A stretch of DNA of 64,000 nucleotides from an uncultured Sutterella sp. (GTDB lineage: Bacteria; Pseudomonadota; Gammaproteobacteria; Burkholderiales; Burkholderiaceae_F): contig UQYP01000002.1 in the NCBI GenBank assembly GCA_900545335.1, positions 183,446 to 247,445 on the forward strand, read 5' to 3'. This document shows positions 7,171-16,340 of the stretch, in pieces. The translations under genes were made by a program, and so were the position numbers. The notes under the pieces are model-generated. The model worked only from the letters and a program-made list of their open reading frames with translations. It was not told the origin of the DNA and did not search any database. Position 1 is the stretch's first letter; every line of letters begins with the position of its first letter.

Positions 7171-9762
7171 ATGGCAAATCAATACGAAGTTTTATTCCGC
7201 TTGGATGCTGAGCTAGAGCGTCGATTTTCTGCGAGCTTTACCGGAGCGGATCAAAAGATGGCCATGCTCTCCAAACGCTCAGCAGAGCTCAATGAGGCCG
7301 CATCAAAGATTGATGGGCTGCTTAAATTGCGTCGAGAGACAGGGGCGCTTTTTAGTGATTTTTCCCGGCAGAAAGCTGTTGTGGAAAATTTGCGTTCGGC
7401 TATTAGCCGACTGCAGGAGCCGTCTTTGCAAATGCAGGCGACCCTGGTGCAGGAAGAGCGAAAACTTGCCAAGGTTAAGACCGCTTTTGAAAAGCACTCG
7501 GCAGCATTGAGAAAGGCCAATGTTGATATGGCCAGTTTTGGCCGTAGCACGGCAGATCTGACGCAGAAACAAGCGCAGCTCGTGCAGGGGACAGAAGAGG
7601 CAAACCGAGCTTTGGCCAGATTCAATGCGCTTTCGGCAAAAAAAGACAAACTAAAACTCCGTCAGCAAGAGATTGGCGACGCAGCTGTGCAGTCAGCCGT
7701 GGCAGTCACAACATTGGGGCGAGCGGCTGTTAATGCTTTATCGGCACCAGTGCGCCAGGCAATGGATATGCAGGATGCCATGGCCGACATCAATAAGGTT
7801 GTTGACTTTGAGGATCCTAAAGGGCTTCAGAAAATGCAGGCCACGCTCGAAAAAATGAGCTTAGAGATCCCGATGTCTGCGGTTGGTTTAGCTCAAATTG
7901 CAGCAGCGGCCGGTCAGGCCGGCATTGCCGCCGATGAGCTTGTGCCGTTTGCCGAACAGGCGGCCAAGATGGGCGTGGCTTTTGACATCACGGCCGAAGA
8001 GGCCGGCAACATGATGGCCAAGTGGCGATCGTCCATGGGACTTACCCAAGCTCAGGCGCTTGAGCTTGCTGACGCGACTAACGCCCTGAGCAACTCAAAC
8101 GCCGCTCAGGCCAAACAGATCGGCGAGGTGTTGCTGCGATATGGTGCCCTGGGCAAAGTTGCCGGCTTGACAGAAAAGCAGACGGCCGCGCTGGCAGCCA
8201 CTGCAATCGGTGCCGGCGCAGAGGCAGAAGTGGCGGCCACCGGCATCAATGCGTTTATGCGATCAATGGTGAAGGGCGGCGGCATGACTGAGCTTCAGGC
8301 CGCGGCCTTTGAAAACATCGGATTTGATCCGACGCAGCTGCAGAAGGACGTGCAAACCAATGCTCCTAAAGCCATTTTGGGCGTATTGGAGGCCATTAAA
8401 GTCAAGGTGCCAAAAGAGCTGCAGTCGCAGTACCTCACGGCCATGTTTGGCGAAGAGGGCGCGCGAGCCATGGGGCCTTTGATGGTCAACACCGATGTTT
8501 TGCGAAAGAACTTTGAGCTGGTGGCCAATTCCGAGAATTACGCCGGATCCATGCTCAAAGAGTTTGAGGCACGTGTTGGAACCGCTTCAAACGCTTTGAC
8601 GATTGCGCAAAACGGGCTGGCCTATATCACGTCAGCCATGGGAGAACCACTGCTTGAGCCGGTCAGAAAATTTTTCCTGGCTCTCGGCAAAGCAGCCTCC
8701 GTCATCGGTGGGTTCATGAAGGAAAACCAGGGCTTGACTACGGCTGTGGTGACTTTGGGGCTGGGCGTTGCCGGCACGGCATTGGCCTTTCACGCGATTC
8801 GAGCAGCGGTGCTGTTTACGAAAATGCCGTTTTTGGCAGCACAAGGCCTGATGATCTCGTTTCAAAAGGTTTTGATGACAAATACAACAGCGGCCAAGGT
8901 TTGGTCGCTGGCGTGTGTTGGGGTCACCAAAACAATGCAGCTCATGGCGGTTGGCGCTCGAGGATTGGGCACGGCTTTGAGTTTTGCCATGACGAATCCA
9001 ATGGGGGCAGTTTTGGCGATTCAAAGGGCACTTTTGGGGCTCAAGGCATCCATCGTTTCCTCTAGCGTCGCAACGAAAGCTTGGAGCATTGCTTGTGCCG
9101 GCACGAGTAAGGCGATGGCTCTCATGGCGGCCGGAGCCCGAGGCGTTGGCATTGCTTTGCGCTTTGCTATGGCCAATCCTATTGGGATTGCGATCAGCGC
9201 CGTTTCTGCATTGGTGGCCACAGGTGTGTACCTATACAAAAACTGGGATGCGGTGAAGGCCAAGATGAGCTCGATTGGTCAGGCGATCGGGGCGGCTTTC
9301 ACAGGGCTCGTGAATTTCGTCAAGGCCCCGGTCAACAGCATCATCGGTTTGATCAATCAGGTGATTGCAGCCATCAACTCTTTGGGATCCTTCAAGGTGC
9401 CTGACTGGGTGCCTGGTCTTGGTGGAAAGCAGGTTGGGTTGAACATTCCTCAAATTCCTCAGCTTGCGGCCGGAGGAGTGGCAACCGCTCCTACGATGGC
9501 TATGGTGGGAGAGGGTGCGGAGCCGGAGGCGATCATTCCGCTTTCGAAACTGGCAGACATGATCAAGCCGATGCCGGCAGCCGCAGGCGGCCCCGGCGCG
9601 CCGGGTGCGCTCACGGTCAATTTTTCTCCGGTGATCAACATTTCTGGAGGCGAAAAGGATGCTTATGAGGCTGTGAGACGAGGCTTAAACGAAGGCCAGC
9701 GAAGCTTCAGACGCGAGTTTGAGCGAATGTTGGCTGAGGATGAGCGCTTGTCTTACGCCTGA
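7171..9762 (+). CDS. Tail tape measure protein (TP901 family)
   Basis: An 863-aa protein, the ruler that sets tail length and is ejected ahead of DNA. The N-terminal ~160 residues are coiled coil (KSRKQAVVENLRSAISRLQ-like heptads). Residues about 180-480 hold the conserved core (QDAMADINKVVDF, LAQIAAAAGQAGIAADELVPFAEQ). A hydrophobic, Ala/Gly-rich region follows, with a tandem duplication around residues 570-680. The C-terminus carries the typical AAGGVATAPTMAMVGEGAEPE motif. ATG at 7171 is chosen over TTG at 7159; no clear Shine-Dalgarno is seen. Confidence 0.9.
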   Translation: MANQYEVLFRLDAELERRFSASFTGADQKMAMLSKRSAELNEAASKIDGLLKLRRETGALFSDFSRQKAVVENLRSAISRLQEPSLQMQATLVQEERKLAKVKTAFEKHSAALRKANVDMASFGRSTADLTQKQAQLVQGTEEANRALARFNALSAKKDKLKLRQQEIGDAAVQSAVAVTTLGRAAVNALSAPVRQAMDMQDAMADINKVVDFEDPKGLQKMQATLEKMSLEIPMSAVGLAQIAAAAGQAGIAADELVPFAEQAAKMGVAFDITAEEAGNMMAKWRSSMGLTQAQALELADATNALSNSNAAQAKQIGEVLLRYGALGKVAGLTEKQTAALAATAIGAGAEAEVAATGINAFMRSMVKGGGMTELQAAAFENIGFDPTQLQKDVQTNAPKAILGVLEAIKVKVPKELQSQYLTAMFGEEGARAMGPLMVNTDVLRKNFELVANSENYAGSMLKEFEARVGTASNALTIAQNGLAYITSAMGEPLLEPVRKFFLALGKAASVIGGFMKENQGLTTAVVTLGLGVAGTALAFHAIRAAVLFTKMPFLAAQGLMISFQKVLMTNTTAAKVWSLACVGVTKTMQLMAVGARGLGTALSFAMTNPMGAVLAIQRALLGLKASIVSSSVATKAWSIACAGTSKAMALMAAGARGVGIALRFAMANPIGIAISAVSALVATGVYLYKNWDAVKAKMSSIGQAIGAAFTGLVNFVKAPVNSIIGLINQVIAAINSLGSFKVPDWVPGLGGKQVGLNIPQIPQLAAGGVATAPTMAMVGEGAEPEAIIPLSKLADMIKPMPAAAGGPGAPGALTVNFSPVINISGGEKDAYEAVRRGLNEGQRSFRREFERMLAEDERLSYA
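8884..9200 (+). repeat. Tandem duplication inside the tape measure gene
   Basis: Two adjacent segments encode near-copies, beginning AAKVWSLACVGVTKTMQLM and ATKAWSIACAGTSKAMALM, each followed by AVGARG- or AAGARG-type and then FAMTNPMG- or FAMANPIG-type runs. The offset is about 177 bp. This suggests past tandem duplication that lengthened the hydrophobic region and possibly the tail. Confidence 0.75.
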
Positions 9763-9803
9763 TCGAGGGCCCAGGATTCAGGGCTTTTGCGTTATCGGAG
9801 GCA

Positions 9804-10007
9804 ATGAAAATGTATAGGACGGTGCAGGGTGATACCTGGGACATTGTTTCGAAAAAGGTCTATGGGACGGAATTGCAAATGCACGTGCTGATAGCGGCCA
9901 ATCCGGCTGTGCGTGATGTGGTGATTTTTCCTGCCGGCATCGAATTGCAGACGCCGGCAATAACAGAAACGGCGGCCGATACGCTGCCGCCTTGGAAAAG
10001 AGGCTAA
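9804..10007 (+). CDS. Tail protein X (gpX, LysM-like)
   Basis: A 67-aa protein with GGAGG before its ATG. The pattern YRTVQGDTWDIVSKKVYGTE and VLIAANPAVRDVVIFPAGIEL is the LysM-like fold of P2 gpX, a tail tip/baseplate hub component. It precedes gpD exactly as in P2-like phages. Confidence 0.88.
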   Translation: MKMYRTVQGDTWDIVSKKVYGTELQMHVLIAANPAVRDVVIFPAGIELQTPAITETAADTLPPWKRG

Positions 10008-10010
10008 AGC

Positions 10011-11099
10011 ATGAATGAACCCAGACAAACGCGGCTGCGGCTGTTGTTTACCAGGGACGAAAAGGATGTGACGCAGGATGTGGCCGCGGATCTTCTGGCG
10101 TGGTCTTATAGCGATCATGAAACCGGGCAAGCCGATGAGATCGCTTTGACGCTTAAAGACCCTGAGGGTAAGTGGGCTCAGTCATGGCGACCGGATGGCG
10201 GCGAAACGATTCGGATGTATCTGTCGGCCGGTACTGTATCCACGCCCGGCCCGGAGCTCTTTTGCGGCACATTTTACGTTGACAGCATTCGATTGTCCGG
10301 AAAGCCTTCGGTTGTGGAGATTCGAGCGACATCGATCCCACTTAATCAGCCGATTCGAAAGCTGGCTAAATCTCGGGCTTGGGAGTCTAGAAAACTGAGC
10401 GACATTGCCAAAACAATTGCGACAGAAGCCGAGTTGGAGCTCTTGATGGATGTTTCTGAGGATCCGACGTATGGTCGAATTGACCAGGACAAAGAGTCTG
10501 ATTTGGCGTTTTTGAAAAGGCTGTGTGAAGCAGCCGGGCTTTCGTTGAAAGTAACCGATGATCAGTTGGTGATTTTCAGTCAGGATCGTTATGAGCAAAA
10601 GGAGCCGGTCGCGAGCTTTGTGCTGGGCGAGTCTGGCGTGTTGAGTTACGACTTTGAGACAGCTCAAAGCGGCAGCTACGGCGCTGTGACAGTTGAGTGG
10701 CGGGATCCTAAACAGAAAAAGAAAGGATCGGCCGCAAGCTACAACTTTAATTTGGAGAAGGTAACAGACAAAAAGATCAACCCGGCCGTGATGTCCTACA
10801 CCTATCGAGATCCGAACGCCGGTCCTAATGACCAGGAATACAAAATGCGCAAGCGAGCGACTTCTCTGGACGAAGCAAAGCGGTTGGCCAAGGCCAAGCT
10901 TCGCCAACTCAATGGCCGTCGCATGACGGGTTCGCTGAGGGTGCTGGGCGATCCGTTTTTAGTTGCCGGGGAGGTGATTGAGTGCCAAGGGTTCGGCTCT
11001 TTTGATGGCCGATTCATTGTCGAAGAGGCCTCGCATTCCGGCGGCGGATCTGGCTACGAAACGAGCCTTTCTGTGCGCCGGGTCAATAACAATTATTGA
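10011..11099 (+). CDS. Baseplate hub protein D (late control protein D family)
   Basis: A 362-aa protein of the P2 gpD / T4 gp27 / VgrG-N family. It contains LAWSYSDHETGQADEIALTL near the N-terminus and the DSDLAFLKRLCEAAGL-type segment (here ESDLAFLKRLCEAAGLSLK) near residue 165-185. It forms the trimeric hub that carries the tail spike. It starts 3 nt after gpX. Despite the family name it is mainly structural. Confidence 0.88.
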   Translation: MNEPRQTRLRLLFTRDEKDVTQDVAADLLAWSYSDHETGQADEIALTLKDPEGKWAQSWRPDGGETIRMYLSAGTVSTPGPELFCGTFYVDSIRLSGKPSVVEIRATSIPLNQPIRKLAKSRAWESRKLSDIAKTIATEAELELLMDVSEDPTYGRIDQDKESDLAFLKRLCEAAGLSLKVTDDQLVIFSQDRYEQKEPVASFVLGESGVLSYDFETAQSGSYGAVTVEWRDPKQKKKGSAASYNFNLEKVTDKKINPAVMSYTYRDPNAGPNDQEYKMRKRATSLDEAKRLAKAKLRQLNGRRMTGSLRVLGDPFLVAGEVIECQGFGSFDGRFIVEEASHSGGGSGYETSLSVRRVNNNY

Positions 11100-11110
11100 G
11101 GTTTGGTGGC

Positions 11111-11830
11111 ATGAATATTTATGACGTTTTTAATCAGTCCGGCAGCTACTTTACCGGGGCGATTGGCGAGGTGACGGATGTCGATCCAAAAATGTGCCGT
11201 GCTCGTGTCACGTTTGACGATGATGACTCGGTGACAAGCGATTGGTTGCCGGTGCTGCAGCCAAACACGATTGAAAATCACGATTACCGGTTGCCGGACA
11301 TTGGCGAGGATGTGCTGTGCGTCTTTCTCTCGAAAGAGGATGGCTACATCGTCGGCAGCTTTTATGCCGGCGAAGTGGTGCCGCCAGAAAACAACCTGGA
11401 CAAACGGACTGTAGTCTTTTCTGACGAAACAAGGGTGAGTTACGACCGCAAGGCCCATACTCTGGACATTGTGATTGGCAACACCAAAATCCATGCTGAT
11501 CAGGCATCGGTGAGCGTTGAGGCACCACAAACGGTTGCGCTTGAGGGAGAGCAGACTTTAACGGGAAAAGGTGGCCAGAGCGTAGCCATTGAAGCCGGTC
11601 AAACGGCCTCGATGTCTGCCGGGCAATCCATTGCTCTGACCGCCCCGACCCTCACGCTCACCATGGGTGCGACAAAGATGGTTTTAAACGGATCTTCGGC
11701 GCAAATTGAGTCAAACAGTCTGACTTTTAAAGGAAACATGACAGTGACCGGAAATCTGACAGTGAGCGGCGACGTTTCAACAACCGGGAATGTCAGCGCA
11801 TCCGGTGTCGTTTCGGGATCCAACATCTAA
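11111..11830 (+). CDS. Baseplate spike protein V
   Basis: A 239-aa protein; the ATG at 11111 follows GAGGTTTGGTGG, and upstream TTG is rejected. Residues about 10-95 form an OB-fold domain (GAIGEVTDVDPKMCRARVTF, LPDIGEDVLCVFL) as in P2 gpV. The rest is a repetitive beta-helix with short periodic units (QTVALEG, QSVAIEA, QTASMSA, QSIALTA) and a terminal Val/Thr/Ser repeat (NVSASGVVSGSNI). It is the membrane-piercing needle at the tail tip. Confidence 0.88.
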   Translation: MNIYDVFNQSGSYFTGAIGEVTDVDPKMCRARVTFDDDDSVTSDWLPVLQPNTIENHDYRLPDIGEDVLCVFLSKEDGYIVGSFYAGEVVPPENNLDKRTVVFSDETRVSYDRKAHTLDIVIGNTKIHADQASVSVEAPQTVALEGEQTLTGKGGQSVAIEAGQTASMSAGQSIALTAPTLTLTMGATKMVLNGSSAQIESNSLTFKGNMTVTGNLTVSGDVSTTGNVSASGVVSGSNI

Positions 11831-11839
11831 GGAAAGGGA

Positions 11840-12232
11840 ATGCTTGGGGTTATTGGAACATTTGGGAGTCTCCCTTTTGTGTGCTCGGCTGATGTTGTGC
11901 ACACGTTTAAGGATCTCTCGCGCGAGACATCGACTCGGTGGGCTCGGCATGAAGTCATTGGGCAGAAACCGGTTTTAGAGTGGATTGGTGACGATTTGGC
12001 TCGGATTACTTTCAAGATCCGGTTTGACGCGACGCTGAGAAATCCTCCGGTTGTCGGACTGATTGTGCTTAATCGCCTTTTGAAAAGCCATGAAAGTCAT
12101 GTGCTGGTGATTGGCGGCGAGTACCTGGGAAAGTTTGTGATTGAGTCGGTGAGCGAAAACCGAAAGCACTTTGCGGGAGCTGGCGTTTGCTTGGTAGCTG
12201 AAGCCACTATTACCTTGACGGAGGCTGCATGA
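11840..12232 (+). CDS. Tail protein U (P2 gpU-like)
   Basis: A 130-aa protein between V and W with AAGGAAAGG before its ATG. It begins MLGVIGTFGSLPFVCS and contains the conserved stretch TRWARHEVIGQKPVLEWIG, as in P2 gpU, a tail protein needed for tail assembly. The stop overlaps the next ATG by 4 nt. Confidence 0.82.
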   Translation: MLGVIGTFGSLPFVCSADVVHTFKDLSRETSTRWARHEVIGQKPVLEWIGDDLARITFKIRFDATLRNPPVVGLIVLNRLLKSHESHVLVIGGEYLGKFVIESVSENRKHFAGAGVCLVAEATITLTEAA

Positions 12233-12555
12233 GTGAATATCTGGTGAATTTAAAGCAAGGCGTTGACTTTGCTCCCTCATCGGAAATTGCAGAGATTCTG
12301 CAGAACGTCCGAACCATTTTGACGACGCGCTTGGGGTCTGTGCCGCTTGAAAGAGATTTTGGCCTGTCTTGGGAGCACATCGATCAGCCGATCAATGTGG
12401 CCAGAGCGCTTATGAAAGCCGAAATCATTGAGGCAGTCGAGCGTTTTGAGCCACGAGCCATTGTTGAGGCTGTGACATTTGATGAGAGTGTTGAGGATGG
12501 CCAGGATGGCCTGACTCGACCAAGGGTAACGATCAGCATTAAAGGAGAGACGTAG
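12229..12555 (+). CDS. Baseplate wedge protein W (gp25-like)
   Basis: A 108-aa protein with the gp25-like core: IAEILQNVRTILTTRLGSVPLERDFGLSW and a later RVTISI strand. gpW/gp25 proteins bind the sheath start at the baseplate and seed sheath assembly; the ERDFGL-like motif is conserved in contractile systems. It is coupled to U by overlap and abuts J. Confidence 0.9.
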   Translation: MSEYLVNLKQGVDFAPSSEIAEILQNVRTILTTRLGSVPLERDFGLSWEHIDQPINVARALMKAEIIEAVERFEPRAIVEAVTFDESVEDGQDGLTRPRVTISIKGET

Positions 12556-13695
12556 ATGAGTCAAGAGGTCATTCCTCGGTGGGGGTTGCCAGCCGTTGAT
12601 TTCCTGAAAACGGATCCGGAGACAATCAAAACTGAAATTATTCGAGAGTACGAAAAAATCGCCAATGTGACGCTGGCAGCCGGAGATCCTCGCCGGCTTT
12701 TTTTATTGGGGCTTGCTGCAACCATCATCCAGTTGCGAGCGGAAGTGAATTACGCCGCGCAGCAAAACTTGCTTTCTTACGCACAGGGTGAGTATTTGGA
12801 TGCTCTGGGCGAGTCGATCGCAGTCGAACGCCTGAGCGCATCCAAGGCTGCTACAACTTTGAGGTTTACCTTGTCTCAAGCATTGGGCAATGCGTTTGTG
12901 ATTCCTGCTGGATTTGAGGTATCAGCTGGCGATGTGACGTTTGCAACCGATGAGGAGTGCGTGATCGAGCCGGGTGATTTGACCGGTGAAGCGCCGGCCT
13001 CGTGCGTGCAGGCGGGTGAAGTTGGTAACGGTTTTTTGGCCGGACAGATCTCCACCATCGTCGTGCCGATGGCATATCTAGCTTCGGCGGAAAACCTCAC
13101 AGAAAGCCAGGGCGGGACGGATGTCGAGGGGGATCCGGCGTATGCCGAGCGCATCCGGCTGCGTCCGGACAGCTTTTCGGTGGCAGGTCCCGAGCTTTCT
13201 TACGTCTATTACACAAAATCGTATTCGCCGGCCATTGTGGATGTGGCCGTCACTTCTCCGGTTGCGGGCGAAGTGGATGTGTATCCCTTGCTCGAGGGCG
13301 GAGAGTTGCCAAACAAAACTTTTCTTGAGGGGTTGCTTGAGCACCTTAGTGATGAAACCATCCGGCCGCTGACTGACTATGTGAAAACCATTGCGCCGAC
13401 TGCGGTCAATTACAAAATCGTGGTGGATTACTGGGTCAATCGAACCGATGCCAATAAGCTCGAGACGATCCAAAAGGCTGTGACTGAAGCGGTGGAGTCT
13501 TACCGCTTATGGCAGCAGTCGAAAATCGGCAGAGACATTGTGCAGGATGAGCTGATTGCCAAAGTTAATGCGGCCGGTGCGGCACGAATCGATAGATCAA
13601 CGCTTTTGCCGGTGGCTTTTACTGCTCTAGACGCTACCGAAGTGGCGCAGTGTACCGGCGTTACAGTTAATTTCAAGGGCTATAAGGATGAGTAA
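12556..13695 (+). CDS. Baseplate protein J
   Basis: A 379-aa baseplate wedge protein of the P2 gpJ / Mu gp47 family. It has the typical NLLSYAQGEYLDALGE segment at about residues 72-87 and the ESQGGTDVEGDPAYAERIRL motif at about 182-200. It starts with GGAGA upstream and its stop overlaps the next ATG as TAATG. Confidence 0.9.
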   Translation: MSQEVIPRWGLPAVDFLKTDPETIKTEIIREYEKIANVTLAAGDPRRLFLLGLAATIIQLRAEVNYAAQQNLLSYAQGEYLDALGESIAVERLSASKAATTLRFTLSQALGNAFVIPAGFEVSAGDVTFATDEECVIEPGDLTGEAPASCVQAGEVGNGFLAGQISTIVVPMAYLASAENLTESQGGTDVEGDPAYAERIRLRPDSFSVAGPELSYVYYTKSYSPAIVDVAVTSPVAGEVDVYPLLEGGELPNKTFLEGLLEHLSDETIRPLTDYVKTIAPTAVNYKIVVDYWVNRTDANKLETIQKAVTEAVESYRLWQQSKIGRDIVQDELIAKVNAAGAARIDRSTLLPVAFTALDATEVAQCTGVTVNFKGYKDE

Positions 13696-14405
13696 TGAAA
13701 ACGATCAAGGATGTACTGCTTGAGGACTTACTGCCTGAAAGTCTGACGCATGACCATCAAATGGCTACAGCGGCTGCAGCGGTGGATCCTCAGTTAAGAG
13801 CAGTCGCCGGTGTCGTGGATGTGGTTGCGATCTATGCGCACATTGATGAATTGACGAGCGAGCAGCTTGATCACTTTGCCGTTGGCCGCAATCTCACGAC
13901 ATGGCGTGAGTCGTGGCCGTTGGATCTGAAGCGGTCGGTTGCGAAATCCATCATTGCTCAAAAGGCAAGAATGGGCACGTTGTCGGCCGTTAAGAATGTG
14001 CTGGCCTCTTTGGGATCTGCCGTCTCCATTGTTGAGTGGTGGCAGGAAAGCCCGAAATCGGCTGCGCATACATTCAAAATCACAGCGACGTTGGGCGACA
14101 TTGAGGGGACGCTTACCGAGCAAATGCAAGAGGATTTTTTCCTGCTGCTTGATGCTTCAAAGCCGGTGAGATCTCACTACACCTTCACGCTCAGCCAAAA
14201 CGTCAAGGGAGGGATTCAAGTAGGAGGTGCGGCAAGCACGGCGAGTTTTGCAAGAGCGTCAGGGCAACGAAAGCCATGGCGTTTGGGCATTCAGATCGGG
14301 CCGGTTATCCGGCCCGTTTCTGTAAGTGCTTTTCAGGTCGGCCGCAAGGCCGTTTTTTGTCACGTGCGACTGGCAAACGTTTTGCGTGTGGTAGCGGTCG
14401 CGTAA
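13695..14405 (+). CDS. Tail protein I
   Basis: A 236-aa protein. The first ~170 residues match P2 gpI (LLPESLTHDHQMATAAAAVDPQL, LDHFAVGRNLTTWRESWPL, KSIIAQKARMGTLSAVKNVL), which links baseplate and tail fibre. The last ~60 residues are Arg/Val-rich and look less conserved. TAATG overlap with gpJ indicates coupling. It lies directly before the fibre gene, as in P2. Confidence 0.88.
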   Translation: MKTIKDVLLEDLLPESLTHDHQMATAAAAVDPQLRAVAGVVDVVAIYAHIDELTSEQLDHFAVGRNLTTWRESWPLDLKRSVAKSIIAQKARMGTLSAVKNVLASLGSAVSIVEWWQESPKSAAHTFKITATLGDIEGTLTEQMQEDFFLLLDASKPVRSHYTFTLSQNVKGGIQVGGAASTASFARASGQRKPWRLGIQIGPVIRPVSVSAFQVGRKAVFCHVRLANVLRVVAVA

Positions 14406-14418
14406 TTAGGAGCTTTTC

Positions 14419-16182
14419 ATGGCTTATGTGTTAACCATCACCGACGACGGCCTGGCCGCGTTGGTGAATGCCCAAAAGAACGGGACGACTCCTGTGGTTT
14501 TTGAAACAGTCCAGTTCGGCACAGGAAAATACACGCCGACAGGGCAGGAAACTGCGCTGCAGGCGTCGTTCAAAACCCTGGACACGATTCAAGGCGGTGC
14601 GGTTGGAGACAACATCATCCATGTGACCGTTTCTGACTTCTCGGCAGAGGCATATACGGTTTATGAGGCTGGCATCTTTACTGACGATGGCGTGCTTTTT
14701 GCCGTGATCAGTCAGGAAACGCCGCTGGCTCAGAAGGCTGCTGGGTCTCAACTTTTGATGTCCTTTGATTTGGTGCTCGAGCAGGCCGGAGAAACGGACA
14801 TTGAGTTGGGGAACACAAACTTTTTCAATCCTCCGGCTACAACGACAACTGCCGGCATCGTCCGGATGGCTACGGCCGCAGAGGTTGAGGCCGGTCTTTC
14901 GTCAGGCACCGCTGTTTCGCCCGCTGGGCTTAAGGCAAGACTCGAGAAAAGCGGGAGCCTCAACGGCAGTGCTTTCCAGGACGGTTCGATCGGCCTAGGC
15001 AAGCTTTCTGAAAAGCCGGTAAGCACTGCCGAGCAAACACTGACGCCGCAAGAGCAACAGCGGGCTCGAGAAAACATGGGGTTGACGGAGGCCGGCACGA
15101 CTCAGCTCATCATTGCTTCGTCCCCTCGCTGGTACAAGCGTCCGAATTTGCCGACAGTGGCCAAAACGTCTGTGACGATCCCTGCCAATACGCAGGTCAA
15201 CATCGGCAATGCAGGCTACATCAGCACAACAGATACAACGCTGCAGCTGAGTACTGTAGGGGAGGCTGCGGCTCGAGCGGGCAAAGATGTTTACATCTAC
15301 GCTTGCAAACCGACATCCGGATCAGCTCCCGTGTTTGTGCTTTCACTCAACAGCACAGTGCCGACCGGGTATAACGCGCAAAACTCTCGGAAAATCGGCG
15401 GTTTTCACTGCCTGTGCGCCTCTGTCGGCACGATTTCGGGGCATACGTTGAGTGGCTACGTGGCGGGCGACATTTTGCCTTTGTCCATTTGGGATTTGCT
15501 GCATCGGCCGGTGAGCGAGCCGGAGGGCATGGTCTGGATTGAAGGCTTGGGTATTTGGGTTGACATCTATCTCGGATCTTATAACGGCAGCAAGCTTGTG
15601 AGCGCCTATGGGGCTCTGACGGCTGACGGCTCTTCGAGTCCCGCATTCCATGGCGAGAAGTTCGCCGAGTATGCCGGATTGGTTGGCAAGCGTTTGGTGC
15701 GTCGTGATGAGTTCATTGTGTTTGCAAAGGGCTCAAACGAGGAAACGAGTATTTCCGGAGGCGTAGATCCGAACACAACCGGCGGGCACGTGGATACGGC
15801 GGGCCGCAGAATGATTTCGAACTACGGCATTGAAGATTGCTGCGGGGCGTTGTGGCAATGGACTTCGGATGTGTTTGATTCCTTGGACGGACATAGCGCA
15901 ACTTGGCGAACCGAGTCCAATTCCGAAACTTATACCGAGGGTGAAATGCGTTACTACCTCGATGGCTACTCGTGGAAAAAGGAAAGCGTTTTCAATCCTG
16001 CCTTCGATTCCACCGGGCACGGCTCTTGCATCGGTTTGCTGCGTCGCGGCCTTGTTGGGGCGAGCTGGGGCTGCGGGTCGTCTTGCGGTTCTCGCGCGGC
16101 GTTTCTGTACGGCTTTTCGTCTCGCGGCTGGGCGGTTGACGGGTGCCGGCTTTCGTCCGAGCCACGGGTCGTAAATCTCTAA
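14419..16182 (+). CDS. Tail fibre / DGR variable protein with C-type-lectin-like C-terminus
   Basis: A 587-aa receptor-binding candidate. Residues about 1-180 are a phage tail-collar fibre N-terminus (LTITDDGLAALVNAQKNGT, TAGIVRMATAAEVEAG, VSPAGLKARL). The C-terminal third resembles the FGE-sulfatase/C-type-lectin fold of DGR targets, with DTAGRRMISNYGIEDCCGALWQW and the closing Gly/Cys/Ser-rich strand. Residues about 536-581 are encoded by the variable repeat, with diversified codons for surface residues in the fold. It has AGGAGC before the ATG. Diversification would alter host-receptor binding, as for Mtd of Bordetella phage BPP-1. Confidence 0.93.
   Translation: MAYVLTITDDGLAALVNAQKNGTTPVVFETVQFGTGKYTPTGQETALQASFKTLDTIQGGAVGDNIIHVTVSDFSAEAYTVYEAGIFTDDGVLFAVISQETPLAQKAAGSQLLMSFDLVLEQAGETDIELGNTNFFNPPATTTTAGIVRMATAAEVEAGLSSGTAVSPAGLKARLEKSGSLNGSAFQDGSIGLGKLSEKPVSTAEQTLTPQEQQRARENMGLTEAGTTQLIIASSPRWYKRPNLPTVAKTSVTIPANTQVNIGNAGYISTTDTTLQLSTVGEAAARAGKDVYIYACKPTSGSAPVFVLSLNSTVPTGYNAQNSRKIGGFHCLCASVGTISGHTLSGYVAGDILPLSIWDLLHRPVSEPEGMVWIEGLGIWVDIYLGSYNGSKLVSAYGALTADGSSSPAFHGEKFAEYAGLVGKRLVRRDEFIVFAKGSNEETSISGGVDPNTTGGHVDTAGRRMISNYGIEDCCGALWQWTSDVFDSLDGHSATWRTESNSETYTEGEMRYYLDGYSWKKESVFNPAFDSTGHGSCIGLLRRGLVGASWGCGSSCGSRAAFLYGFSSRGWAVDGCRLSSEPRVVNL
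16025..16160 (+). repeat. DGR variable repeat (VR)
   Basis: 136 bp at the 3' end of the fibre gene, matching the template repeat without gaps. The two differ at 21 positions and at each of these TR has A. Fifteen codons are changed, mostly TR AAC/AAT (Asn) codons that read Ser, Cys, Phe, Tyr, Gly, Arg, Val or Asp in VR. The last 19 bases are identical to TR and contain one A at the very end; this invariant GC-rich end is the likely homing-initiation (IMH) region. Confidence 0.95.
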
Positions 16183-16340
16183 CCGAAGGGTCGAGGTGGT
16201 CGCGGTCTGCAAGTCGCAAGTCGGAAACTAATGCCGGCGAAGCCGGCCGCGCATATTTTTTAAGGAGGGTTAAAAAAGGTATTGCCTTCGGCACCCCCCC
16301 CATCTAAAATGATTTTGGGCTAGAAGGTCTCCAGTGAAGG
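16183..16340 (+). other. Non-coding DGR spacer between fibre gene and TR
   Basis: 158 bp without a credible gene. It holds the GC hairpin at 16233-16247, an AAGGAGG-containing stretch at 16262 not followed by a usable start, and a second small stem TGCC-ttc-GGCA next to a run of C at about 16284-16300. A promoter for the TR/RT transcript is expected here but none stands out. Confidence 0.5.
16233..16247 (+). other. GC hairpin between VR and TR
   Basis: GCCGGC-gaa-GCCGGC forms a 6-bp stem with a triloop, 72 nt after VR and followed within about 10 nt by a T run. It may be a weak terminator for the fibre transcript or a cruciform that aids retrohoming, as hairpins after VR do in the Bordetella phage. 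The spacing differs from that known case. Confidence 0.45.

Noticed and set aside
6825..7211. Plus-strand 128-codon frame before the tape measure
   Set aside because: Not protein-like, and it conflicts with the better-supported frameshift product and antisense small gene.
15343..16303. Minus-strand frames opposite the fibre VR region
   Set aside because: They are Arg/Pro-rich shadows of the fibre gene with no start signals.
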